Source: Candidatus Omnitrophota bacterium
GTDB taxonomy: Bacteria > Omnitrophota > Gorgyraeia > Aquiviventales > Aquiviventaceae
Assembly (NCBI GenBank): GCA_016206685.1
Contig: JACQRB010000004.1
Span: 1-29,972 of the forward strand
Direction: 5' to 3'
Length of the DNA: 29,972 nt
Shown here: positions 21,483 through 28,660 of the stretch, piece after piece
How the letters are laid out: the number at the start of each line of letters is the position of its first letter
How positions within the stretch are numbered: position 1 is the stretch's first letter
Program-made: the position numbers and the translations under genes
The notes under the pieces: model-generated
The model's input: the letters and a program-made list of their open reading frames with translations, nothing else
Database searches by the model: none
Told to the model about the DNA's origin: nothing

Positions 21483-22016
21483 TCAGCACACTGTCGGCGC
21501 CAGATGCATGGGTTCATCGCTCGCATCCGCTGGCCCAGCTCCGGTGCAGTGCCGAATCACTCCAGTCCGGTCGATAAAAAACGCCCGCGATCCCGTGCTC
21601 CCCAGCGTTTGGGGAACGCTCGAGAGCGTGTAGTCCGAGCAGGCCGTGGCGCAACCGCCTGGCAGCGGGGTGTAGGTGTAGGTGTACCCTTGCAGAGTCG
21701 AATTGCTCATGAGTGAGTTGAACGCCGGTGGTCCGTAATCCGGGTCCGCATCCGTGTAGAGGTCCGCCTGCCAGTCATCCGGGTAGGATTGGTTGACCGA
21801 GCGGTACATTTCCACGGCGTTGGCCAAGGTGCGCATGTTCGCGATCACCGTACTCTCGCTCGTGGTCAGCCGAGAACGCAGCAGGCTCTGGACCGCAATG
21901 ATCGCCAGGATCATCATCACGCTGACGACCAGCATGATTTCAATGAACGTGAAGCCGATTCGCCGGCTCTCATCTAACAAGAAGGGATGGCCCCCGGTTC
22001 CTGGCCATAGGGCCAT
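21483..22016 (-). CDS. second type IV pilin, paralogue of the major pilin
   Basis: A prepilin with cleavage site RRIG|FTFIEIMLVVSVMMIL. Its mature part parallels the neighbouring major pilin block by block: MYRS-N-x2-Y, WQADLYT, PDYGPP-x-F, QGY-x-Y-x-Y and RAFF-x4-GV-x-RHC. The start is uncertain. ATG at 22016 has GAGG 6 bases upstream and gives a 21-residue leader; ATG at 22028 gives 25; a TTG at 21980 would give 9, closest to the other pilins. The first two lie within or just before a perfect 13-bp stem-loop. It could be a second structural subunit or a pseudopilin expressed at a lower level. It lies between the major pilin and the PilV-like gene. Confidence 0.8.
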   Translation of the reverse strand: MALWPGTGGHPFLLDESRRIGFTFIEIMLVVSVMMILAIIAVQSLLRSRLTTSESTVIANMRTLANAVEMYRSVNQSYPDDWQADLYTDADPDYGPPAFNSLMSNSTLQGYTYTYTPLPGGCATACSDYTLSSVPQTLGSTGSRAFFIDRTGVIRHCTGAGPADASDEPMHLAPTVC

Positions 22017-22022
22017 CCCTTC
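21981..22022 (-). promoter_or_regulatory. perfect 13-bp stem-loop at the start of the second pilin gene
   Basis: GAAGGGATGGCCC and its exact inverted copy (21981-21993 and 22010-22022) flank a 16-base loop. In the minus-strand RNA the 5' arm contains the ATG at 22016 and part of its ribosome site. It lies 31 bases beyond the major pilin stop. It may lower translation or transcription into the downstream minor pilins. Confidence 0.6.
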
Positions 22023-22053
22023 CCTCATTCCCGACCAACAACGTCAGCGGAGG

Positions 22054-22554
22054 TTACGCGCACACCCCCGGTAACGCATCAAGCGTATTGCTGGTCGCGA
22101 CGGCGTTGACGGTCGCCGAGCAGCCGGCGGCCGGGCACCGGCAATGACGCACGACCCCGGTTTCGTTCACGAAGAACGCCCGGGTCCCGTTGGTCGTGGC
22201 GGTGGGATAGGCATCCAACGTGTAGGTCTGAGCCGCGGTCCGCGCGTAGATGTAGTTATACCCCTGCACCGCTTGCGCGCTCGCCAGGTTCAGGTCGAAC
22301 GATGGCGGACCATAGTCCGGCTCTGGGTTCGTGTAGAGATCGGCTTGCCAGGCGCTGGCATACTCGTTGTTCGTCGAGCGGTACATCTCCAGCGCGTTGA
22401 CCAGCGCCCGGAAGTTCCCGGTGGCCGCCGACTCGTTGGCGGTGGCCCGCCCTCGCAGCACGTTCGGAATCGCGATCGCGGCCAGGAGCGCGATGATCGC
22501 GACCACGATCATGATTTCCACGAGCGTGAAGCCTCCTCTTCCAATGCGTTTCAT
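22054..22554 (-). CDS. pilA: type IV major pilin (PilA-like prepilin)
   Basis: A 166-residue prepilin: leader MKRIGRGG, then FTLVEIMIVVAIIALLAAIA with Glu at +5, and NVLRGRATANESAATGN, the usual start of the pilin globular domain. The C-terminal part carries four cysteines (RHCRC, AGC, GVC). GGAGGAGGCGAGG directly before the ATG gives a strong ribosome site. The same frame is open to a GTG at 22629, which has its own GAGG 7 bases upstream and would add 25 residues, so two prepilin forms are possible. It is first gene after its own promoter and the best major-subunit candidate. A GspG pseudopilin is less likely next to pilMNOPQ and pilT. Confidence 0.88.
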   Translation of the reverse strand: MKRIGRGGFTLVEIMIVVAIIALLAAIAIPNVLRGRATANESAATGNFRALVNALEMYRSTNNEYASAWQADLYTNPEPDYGPPSFDLNLASAQAVQGYNYIYARTAAQTYTLDAYPTATTNGTRAFFVNETGVVRHCRCPAAGCSATVNAVATSNTLDALPGVCA

Positions 22555-22594
22555 CCTCGCCTCCTCCTTATGAATGTATCCATAAAGTCCACGT

Positions 22595-22629
22595 CCTTTA
22601 CCCATCACCCATGACCCATCACCTATCAC
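22595..22629 (-). repeat. five tandem 7-base words in the major pilin leader
   Basis: On the minus strand the leader reads GTGATAG, GTGATGG, GTCATGG, GTGATGG, GTAAAGG in direct succession. The array begins exactly at the alternative GTG start of the pilin and lies between its two ribosome-site-like sequences. No inverted partner was found. Confidence 0.65.
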
Positions 22630-22658
22630 TGGTTTTCCTCACCTCCTCGCTTATAGTT

Positions 22659-22687
22659 ACTATGCCATCTGACCCGTGTCGCGTCAA
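22659..22687 (-). promoter_or_regulatory. promoter of the major pilin operon
   Basis: TTGACG (22687-22682), 17 bases, then CATAGT (22664-22659) preceded by TGG. Transcription would start near 22652, leaving a leader of about 98 bases before the preferred pilin ATG. The -10 overlaps a small palindrome, ATAGTAACTAT (22653-22663). No GG-N10-GC sigma-54 element is present, unlike many pilA genes. Confidence 0.6.
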
Positions 22688-22698
22688 GTGATCGAAGG

Positions 22699-23931
22699 TT
22701 AGAGCTCGCGCCAGCTCAAGAGCTGGACGGTGCCGCCTCCGCCCCCGCCGCCGGCCAGCGCCTCGTCGTAGTGGATCGTGGCGTTGCTGTCGAGGTTGAT
22801 CGATTGCCCCATCACCGCCCCGTAGACGGTCACATTGCTGTCGAGCTCGACCGGCGACAGCGGCGCATGGAGCGCGCCCGTGAACGTCACATTGGAGTCC
22901 AGCTCGACCTCCCGGGCCGAGGCGCTCGTGCCCGTCACGTAGAGCGCAAGCTGCGTCGGTTTTCCCGCCGACACGAGGCTGTTGGAATCAAACTCCACGG
23001 CTGGAGGGGCGTCTTGATACGTATCCCCATTCACGTAGATGGTAATCGTGCACGTGGGGCAGCTCGAGGCTGTCACAAACTGGGTGTTGCTGTCCATCTT
23101 GAAGTACTGATTGACGTAGATCGTCGCATTGCCGGTCACCTCGACCGTCGAATTGGAACCCATATCAATATAGTTGTAGGTGTACGTCCCGGCCGATAAT
23201 TGCGTCTGTTGATTGCTGGTGAGCACCAGGTTGTTCGTCGTCGAACCGCCAGGATAGGTCTTGGAGGTCATATCCTTGGTGGACACCAGGGTCTGCTTGC
23301 TGCCCGTAATCGTCGCGTTGGCATGTTGGGAGATGTCCGTCGTGACGTTCCCTCCAGGGCCGATCACCGCATCCCCCCCTAAATACGCATTGCTGCCGAG
23401 GGTAATCGTCGCTGTCCCTGTGGAATTGGAGCCGACATCGCCATTGGTCCCGACATTCGAGCCGCCGTAGGCGCCCAGGCCGGAATCATAGCTATCCGCC
23501 CGCGCATTGCTGTCCATCTCAACGGTTGTGGCGGCGAACACGGCGTAGTTGAACAGCGCCTCTTGCACCGACACCGTCCCTTCCACCTGCCGGCTCTGAT
23601 AGCCATAGGCGGTGGTGGTATTGGAAGGATAATGTCCGGTCACGACGACCTTCCGAAGGGTCGCGCTCAGATTCGTGACGGTGGCATCGTACCCGCCTTT
23701 CAGCGTGGTGGTGTAGGCCGCTCCGGCCCAATTCGCATTCGTCTTGAATTCGGTGAGCGCGCGGTCCAACCCCGCCTCGGCCGCCTGGAAGGCCGCGGAG
23801 AGCCGCAGAAATCGCTGGGCGCTCTGTTGCTCGGTCAGGCTTTGGACCATCATGGCCGACCCGTAGGCGGTCACTAAGGTCACCAACAGACACGCCATCA
23901 CCAACGCAACCCCGCGCTTGTTGTTCGCCAT
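22699..23931 (-). CDS. PilX-like pilus protein with DSN repeats (probable beta-helix)
   Basis: A 410-residue protein. Residues about 5-30 (RGVALVMACLLVTLVTAYG) are the PilX N-terminal membrane helix, and AAFQAAEAGLDRAL (47-59) is the conserved start of its stalk. From about residue 135 on it is rich in Asn, Ser, Thr and Gly, with repeated DSN at 140, 280, 315, 345, 364 and 381 and GSN at 168, 179 and 258. Each sits at the end of a short strand (VEMDSN, YFKMDSN, VEFDSN, VELDSN), as expected for turns of a beta-helix. A CPTC pair is at 291-294. It ends in a Gly run and WREL. It probably forms a surface or tip component; a binding role is inference. AAGGA precedes the ATG. Confidence 0.8.
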   Translation of the reverse strand: MANNKRGVALVMACLLVTLVTAYGSAMMVQSLTEQQSAQRFLRLSAAFQAAEAGLDRALTEFKTNANWAGAAYTTTLKGGYDATVTNLSATLRKVVVTGHYPSNTTTAYGYQSRQVEGTVSVQEALFNYAVFAATTVEMDSNARADSYDSGLGAYGGSNVGTNGDVGSNSTGTATITLGSNAYLGGDAVIGPGGNVTTDISQHANATITGSKQTLVSTKDMTSKTYPGGSTTNNLVLTSNQQTQLSAGTYTYNYIDMGSNSTVEVTGNATIYVNQYFKMDSNTQFVTASSCPTCTITIYVNGDTYQDAPPAVEFDSNSLVSAGKPTQLALYVTGTSASAREVELDSNVTFTGALHAPLSPVELDSNVTVYGAVMGQSINLDSNATIHYDEALAGGGGGGGTVQLLSWREL

Positions 23932-23948
23932 ATGGAATCCTTGCTTTC

Positions 23949-23978
23949 AGTGTACCTCAAGAGGAGCCCAATTACCAA
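23949..23978 (-). promoter_or_regulatory. possible promoter of the PilX-like gene
   Basis: TTGGTA (23978-23973), 18 bases, then TACACT (23954-23949) on the minus strand; each hexamer matches consensus at four of six positions. It lies directly after the terminator-like end of pilC and 18 bases before the ATG. Confidence 0.4.
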
Positions 23979-23989
23979 GGGGTGAGAGG

Positions 23990-24012
23990 AAAAAACCCGG
24001 CTAATAGGGGTT
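23990..24012 (-). terminator. weak intrinsic terminator overlapping the end of pilC
   Basis: On the minus strand AACCC (24012-24008) pairs with GGGTT (23998-23994) around a nine-base loop and runs into six T (23995-23990). The stem is only 5 bp and includes the last codons of pilC, so partial read-through into the PilX-like gene is likely. Confidence 0.45.
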
Positions 24013-25212
24013 GATCAATTGGGAGACGTTGAAGATGGGCAAAAACAGCGCGATCACAATGGCGCCGATCACCAGCCCAAGGGCCGTGATGATGAGCGGT
24101 TCGATCAAACTCGTCAAGCCTGTCACCGCGGTATCCACCTCGCTCTCGTAAAAATCCGCCACCTTGGAGAGCATCTGCTCAAGCTGCCCGGTTTTTTCTC
24201 CGATGGACACCATCCGGGTGACCATGGGGGGAAAGACCTTGCTCTTGGTCAGGGGGTCGGCGATCGGTTCCCCTTCCCGGATGCTGGTGCGCGCATCCAA
24301 GACCGCCTGCTCCACGATCTTGTTGCCCGCGGTCTTGGCCACGATCTCCAGCGCCGTCAAGATCGGCACCCCGGAGCGCACCAGGGTGGAGAGGGTGCGC
24401 GCGAAGCGGGCGATGGCGACTTTCCGAAACAACGTCCCCAGGATGGGCATGCGCAGCTTCCAGTGATCGAACCACCATCGGCCGGCCTTGGTGTTGAGGT
24501 AGAGCCGGCAGCCGATGAGCCCCGCGACGAGGAGGAAGCCCTCCACCAGGAGATACCGGCCAAGGAACTCGCTGACGCTCATCAGGATCAGCGTCGGAAG
24601 CGGGAGCCGTCCGCCCAAAGAGGTAAAGATGTCTTTGAACTTCGGCACGATCACGATGACGAGGAAGGTGGTGATCGCGCCGGCCAGGCACGACACGACC
24701 ATGGGATAGAAGAGGCTTGACTGGACCTTGCGGCGCAAGGCATCCGTCTTTTCCAAATAGGACGCCACGCGATCCAGGATTTCATCCAACCGCCCCGACG
24801 ACTCTCCCGCCTTGACCATGCTGACGACAAACTCCGAGAAGATCCGGGGATACTTGGCCAAGCACTCCGAGAGGCTCATCCCCCCCTCCACATCCGTGCC
24901 GATCCTGCGGATCACCTGGCGAAGCGTTCGGTGCTCGGCCTGGGAGGCCAAGACGTCCAGCGCCCCGATGATCGGGATGCCGGTGGACACCATCGTGGCG
25001 AGCTGCCTGGAAAAAATCACGAGTTGCTGGACCGGGACCTTGGGCTGCCCCAGGCGGCTCAGGCCCGCACGGCGCTCCTGCTCCTGGATGGCCAGGACGA
25101 CAAAGTCCTGTTTCCAGAGCTGCTCCATCAAGGCTTGGCGCGAGGCCGCCTCGAGCAGCCCGTTGTGCTTGTGTCCCGCGGTGTCTTTGACCACGTAGGC
25201 AAACGTCGGCAT
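24001..25212 (-). CDS. pilC: type IV pilus inner-membrane platform protein PilC
   Basis: A 403-residue GspF/PilC protein starting MPTFAYVVKDTAG, the usual beginning. It has two repeated GspF domains, the first about residues 65-185 (FSRQLATMVSTGIPIIGAL) and the second about 265-390 (FARTLSTLVRSGVPILTAL). Three membrane segments are visible: about 165-190, 215-240 and 370-395. It anchors the ATPases in the inner membrane. A GTG at 25227 overlapping the pilB stop is an alternative start but lies before the conserved N-terminus. It ends ...SQLINPY and TAG, and a small terminator overlaps this end. Confidence 0.94.
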   Translation of the reverse strand: MPTFAYVVKDTAGHKHNGLLEAASRQALMEQLWKQDFVVLAIQEQERRAGLSRLGQPKVPVQQLVIFSRQLATMVSTGIPIIGALDVLASQAEHRTLRQVIRRIGTDVEGGMSLSECLAKYPRIFSEFVVSMVKAGESSGRLDEILDRVASYLEKTDALRRKVQSSLFYPMVVSCLAGAITTFLVIVIVPKFKDIFTSLGGRLPLPTLILMSVSEFLGRYLLVEGFLLVAGLIGCRLYLNTKAGRWWFDHWKLRMPILGTLFRKVAIARFARTLSTLVRSGVPILTALEIVAKTAGNKIVEQAVLDARTSIREGEPIADPLTKSKVFPPMVTRMVSIGEKTGQLEQMLSKVADFYESEVDTAVTGLTSLIEPLIITALGLVIGAIVIALFLPIFNVSQLINPY

Positions 25213-25223
25213 CGCGCGTCGGC

Positions 25224-26933
25224 TCACTCTTCTGAAGTCACTTGCAGCACTTCCTCAAGAGTGGTCAACCCCATGGCCGCTTTCTTGAGACCGTCTTCCC
25301 GCAACGTGGTCATCCCCCGCTGCTCGATGGCGTAGCGCTTGATCTCCCACGAGGGCGCCTTGCTGACGATCAGCTCACGGATGCGCTCATCCACCACGAG
25401 GACCTCCAGGATCCCCATCCGGCCGTGGTAGCCGCCGCCCTGGCAGCTTCGACACCCGGCGGCCTGGTAGAACGTGGCTTCAGGTTTGGGCAGGCGGCCG
25501 AGTCGTTTCACGAGTTCCGGCGCCGGCTCATAGGCTTTTCGGCACTTGGGGCACAATTTGCGCACCAGTCGCTGGGCTTCGATCAAGGTCACGCCGGAGG
25601 CGACGAGAAACGGCTCCACCCCCATATCCACCAGCCGCGGGACCGCGGTCGCCGCGTCGTTGGTATGGAGGGTCGACAGCACGAGGTGGCCGGTGAGGCT
25701 GGCCTTCATGGCGATGTCGGCCGTTTCGAAGTCACGAACCTCTCCGATCATGACGATATCGGGGTTTTGGCGCAGCGTCGAACGCAGGCCCGAGGCAAAG
25801 GTGAGGCCGATCTCGGGGTTGACCTGGACTTGGGTCATGCCTTCCACCTGGTACTCGACCGGATCTTCAATGGTGATGATGTGCCGGGTCGGGAGATTGA
25901 GTTGGCTCAGGATCGAGTAGAGCGTCGTGGACTTTCCGGATCCGGTCGGCCCCGTCACGAGGATCATGCCGTAGGGTCGTTTCACGACCTCCCCAAACGC
26001 CTCGACCGACTCAGGCAGAAACCCCAGGTGATCCAACCCGACCGAGAGGCTGCCTTTATCCAGGACCCGCAGCACGACTTTGCCCCCACCGGTGAGGGGG
26101 AGCACCGACACGCGGAAATCGACCTCGCGCGCATCCAAGCGGACCTTGAAGCGGCCGTCCTGAGGCAGTCGCCATTCCGTGATGTCCAGCCCGGAGATGA
26201 TCTTCAGACGCGTCAGGATGGCACTCTGGGCCGTTTTGGGAAACCGATGGGCTTCCTTGAGTTGGCCGTCGATGCGGTAGCGGACGCGGAGCACATCCGC
26301 CATCGGTTCCAGGTGAATATCCGAGGCCCGTTTCTGGAGCGCTTCCACGATCATCAGATTGATGACCTTGACGATCGGGGCCGAGTCCGCCTCATCGGAC
26401 AAGCGCAGCTGGCCCTCGCGCTCCGACTCCGCGAGAGGCTCCGCGGCCTCAGGCGGGGAGGCCCCATTCCCAGTCGAGCCCTCCTCGGTCGCCGGGATCT
26501 TCCCCCCGTAGAGCCGGGCGATGGCTCGTCGAATCTCGGACTCTTGGGCCAGGACCGGATCCACGGCGTGGTGCGTCACCGTCCTGAGATCATCAAGCGC
26601 AAACACGTTGAGGGGATCGGCGATGGCGATGACCAGCCGTTGGCCGAATTGGGCGATCGGGACCAGGAGGTGCTGCCTGGCGAGGCGCTCAGGCACCAGT
26701 TGCGCCACGGCTGGATCCAAGCGGTATTTGGCCAACGAGACCGCGGGGATGCCCAACTCCTCGGCCATCACGCCCACCAACGTTTCCTCGTTGATGCCCT
26801 CTCGTTCAATGAGGAGTTTGGCAAATTCCTTGCCGCCGGCCGCCGTCTCTTTCAGGAGGCGCCCCGCCCGTTCCTTGGTCAGCAGACCTTTGTCCACCAA
26901 GGCGGTTGAGAGCCGTTCCTTCAAGCTGCTCAT
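25224..26933 (-). CDS. pilB: PilB/GspE-type assembly ATPase (second of two)
   Basis: A 569-residue hexameric ATPase. The N-terminal MshEN domain (1-150) is followed by a Glu/Ser-rich linker, then the N2 domain with KRASDIHLEP (201-210), and the motor with Walker A GPTGSGKS (328-335), Asp box (IITIEDPVEYQ), Walker B (DIVMIGEVRD) and His box (GHLVLSTLHTND). A zinc tetracysteine follows (CPKC, later CRSC). It powers pilus extension. The MshEN motifs are degenerate: RLSTAL where RLGxxL is expected. It starts inside the stop of the upstream paralogue (ATGA) and ends just before pilC. Keeping the N2 His and lying next to pilC make it the likelier true PilB. Confidence 0.93.
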   Translation of the reverse strand: MSSLKERLSTALVDKGLLTKERAGRLLKETAAGGKEFAKLLIEREGINEETLVGVMAEELGIPAVSLAKYRLDPAVAQLVPERLARQHLLVPIAQFGQRLVIAIADPLNVFALDDLRTVTHHAVDPVLAQESEIRRAIARLYGGKIPATEEGSTGNGASPPEAAEPLAESEREGQLRLSDEADSAPIVKVINLMIVEALQKRASDIHLEPMADVLRVRYRIDGQLKEAHRFPKTAQSAILTRLKIISGLDITEWRLPQDGRFKVRLDAREVDFRVSVLPLTGGGKVVLRVLDKGSLSVGLDHLGFLPESVEAFGEVVKRPYGMILVTGPTGSGKSTTLYSILSQLNLPTRHIITIEDPVEYQVEGMTQVQVNPEIGLTFASGLRSTLRQNPDIVMIGEVRDFETADIAMKASLTGHLVLSTLHTNDAATAVPRLVDMGVEPFLVASGVTLIEAQRLVRKLCPKCRKAYEPAPELVKRLGRLPKPEATFYQAAGCRSCQGGGYHGRMGILEVLVVDERIRELIVSKAPSWEIKRYAIEQRGMTTLREDGLKKAAMGLTTLEEVLQVTSEE

Positions 26934-28654
26934 CCCTCCACACACTCTCCAATGGTCGTGCGGAAGATTTCATCGAGCGAGGTGAGATGCGCCCGGGTCT
27001 TCTGCAGCCCATGTTCCCGAAGGGTGCGCATGCCCTGCCTCCGCGCCTCCTCTTCCAATTCCCGTTCTGAGGCCCGGCGCAAGATCAATTCGCGGATGGC
27101 CGGCGTCAGTCGCAAGACCTCCGCGATCACCTCGCGCCCTCGATAGCCCGATCGCGAGCACGCGTGGCACCCGACCGCTTTCGCCAGCTCAAGCGGCTGT
27201 CCCTTGGCATCGAGCAACCCTACTTTTTCAGCCACGACTTTTGGGGGGTGGTAGAGCTGCTTGCACCGGGGGCACAGCTTGCGGACCAGTCGCTGCCCGA
27301 TGACCGCCATCAAGGAGGAATTGATCAGAAACGGCTCCACCCCCATATTGATGAGCCGCACGACCGTCCCCGCTGCGCTGTTGGTGTGGAGGGTGCTCAA
27401 GACCAGGTGCCCCGTCAACGCGGATTTGACGGCCATATCAGCGGTTTCGCCGTCACGGATTTCTCCCACCATGATGATATCCGGATCCTGCCGCAGGATG
27501 GAGCGAAGCGCTTTGGCGAACGTCAACCCCACCTCCGCTTTGGTGTTGACTTGGTTCACCCCTTCAAGCTCATACTCCACCGGGTCCTCCACGGTCACCA
27601 GGTTTTTCTCCGGCCGGTCAATGGTCCGCAACAGCGCGTACAACGTGGTCGTCTTGCCTGACCCGGTGGGCCCGGTCGCCAGGATCATCCCATGGGGTTG
27701 CTCGGCACACTGCTTGAGAACGGCGAGGTCCTCAGGAGCAAACCCAAGCGTCTCGAGCTGGAGTTTCACCTGGTCTTTATCGAGGATCCGGATGACGACA
27801 TTCTCGCCGAAGCTGGCGGGCAGGACGGAAATCCGGAAATCAATCGGACGACCCTCCACCTCGAAGCTGAAGTGGCCGTCTTGGGGAAGCCGGTGTTCGG
27901 CGATATTCAGCTCCGCCATCACCTTGATCCGGGACACCACCGCCTGCTGGAGCGGTTTGGGTGGCGCCTCGCCTTCTTGGAAGACGCCGTCGACGCGGTA
28001 GCGGACCCTGAGCCGCGTTTCCATGGGCTCGATCAACAGATCCGAGGCCCTCAAGTGGACGGCGTTGGTCAGGAGGGCGTTGGTCAAGCGCACGACGGGA
28101 AGTTCCTGCGTCAGGCTGAGCAGCTGATCGGCATTGGGTTCCTGCTCGGTCTCTGCCCGGACCACCTCAAGCGAGCTCGCTCCGGTCTCCTTGACGATTT
28201 CCTGCAGGGTGTCATCCACGTCACTGCCATAATAGGCCTCGATCGCCTCCTGGAGATCATTCGGGGTGGCCAGGAGCAGGTTGATCTTCAGGTGGGTCAT
28301 CGTGGCCAGGGTGTCGAGGGCGAGCACGTTCAACGGATCCGCCATCGCCACCGTCAATGTGCGGCCCATGCAGGCGATGGGCACCACCTGATACTGTCGA
28401 GCGAGCTCCGGCGAGACGACGCTCTTCAAGGCCGGGTCAACTTTGATGCGGCTCAGGCTGATGGGCGGGATCCCCAGCCCTTGGCTCAGCGCCGAGAGGA
28501 GCGAGACCTCGCTGATGTAGCCGCGCGCCACGAGGATGGTTTGGAGGCTGCCGCCGGAAGTTTGTTGAAGGTGCAAGGCCTCCTCGAGCTGCTCCCGCGT
28601 GAGGAGCCCGTTGGAGACCAGGACGTCCGTGATCCGTTCTTTGAAGCTCGACAT
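26930..28654 (-). CDS. PilB/GspE-type assembly ATPase (first of two)
   Basis: A 574-residue paralogue of the next gene, collinear over its whole length; Walker A GPTGSGKT is at 328-335 in both. It has the MshEN domain, the N2 domain, the Asp box (LVTVEDPVEYE), Walker B (DIIMVGEIRD), the His box and the tetracysteine (CPRC, CHAC). Two differences stand out: the N2 motif reads RASDLLIEP instead of the usual ASDIHxEP, losing the His, and RITDVL replaces RLGxxL in MshEN. It may be a second extension motor, form mixed hexamers or serve another pilus mode. It starts 6 bases after the MshEN gene and overlaps the next ATPase by 4 bases. Confidence 0.9.
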   Translation of the reverse strand: MSSFKERITDVLVSNGLLTREQLEEALHLQQTSGGSLQTILVARGYISEVSLLSALSQGLGIPPISLSRIKVDPALKSVVSPELARQYQVVPIACMGRTLTVAMADPLNVLALDTLATMTHLKINLLLATPNDLQEAIEAYYGSDVDDTLQEIVKETGASSLEVVRAETEQEPNADQLLSLTQELPVVRLTNALLTNAVHLRASDLLIEPMETRLRVRYRVDGVFQEGEAPPKPLQQAVVSRIKVMAELNIAEHRLPQDGHFSFEVEGRPIDFRISVLPASFGENVVIRILDKDQVKLQLETLGFAPEDLAVLKQCAEQPHGMILATGPTGSGKTTTLYALLRTIDRPEKNLVTVEDPVEYELEGVNQVNTKAEVGLTFAKALRSILRQDPDIIMVGEIRDGETADMAVKSALTGHLVLSTLHTNSAAGTVVRLINMGVEPFLINSSLMAVIGQRLVRKLCPRCKQLYHPPKVVAEKVGLLDAKGQPLELAKAVGCHACSRSGYRGREVIAEVLRLTPAIRELILRRASERELEEEARRQGMRTLREHGLQKTRAHLTSLDEIFRTTIGECVEG

Positions 28655-28660
28655 CCGGTC

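Noticed and set aside
22595..22629. CRISPR-like or microsatellite array
   Set aside because: Units are 7 bases, directly adjacent with no spacers, so it is not CRISPR; it was kept only as a short-word repeat.
22650..22690. Sigma-54 promoter for the pilin
   Set aside because: TGGCATAG is present but no GC follows at the required 10-base distance from GG.
25242..26909. 555-codon plus-strand open frame opposite the second PilB-type ATPase
   Set aside because: It is the antisense shadow of a GC-rich gene; the translation is His/Asp/Arg-rich with no family features, while the minus strand has all ATPase motifs. The same applies to long plus-strand frames at 27692-29176, 11843-13297, 3509-4612 and 15930-17078.
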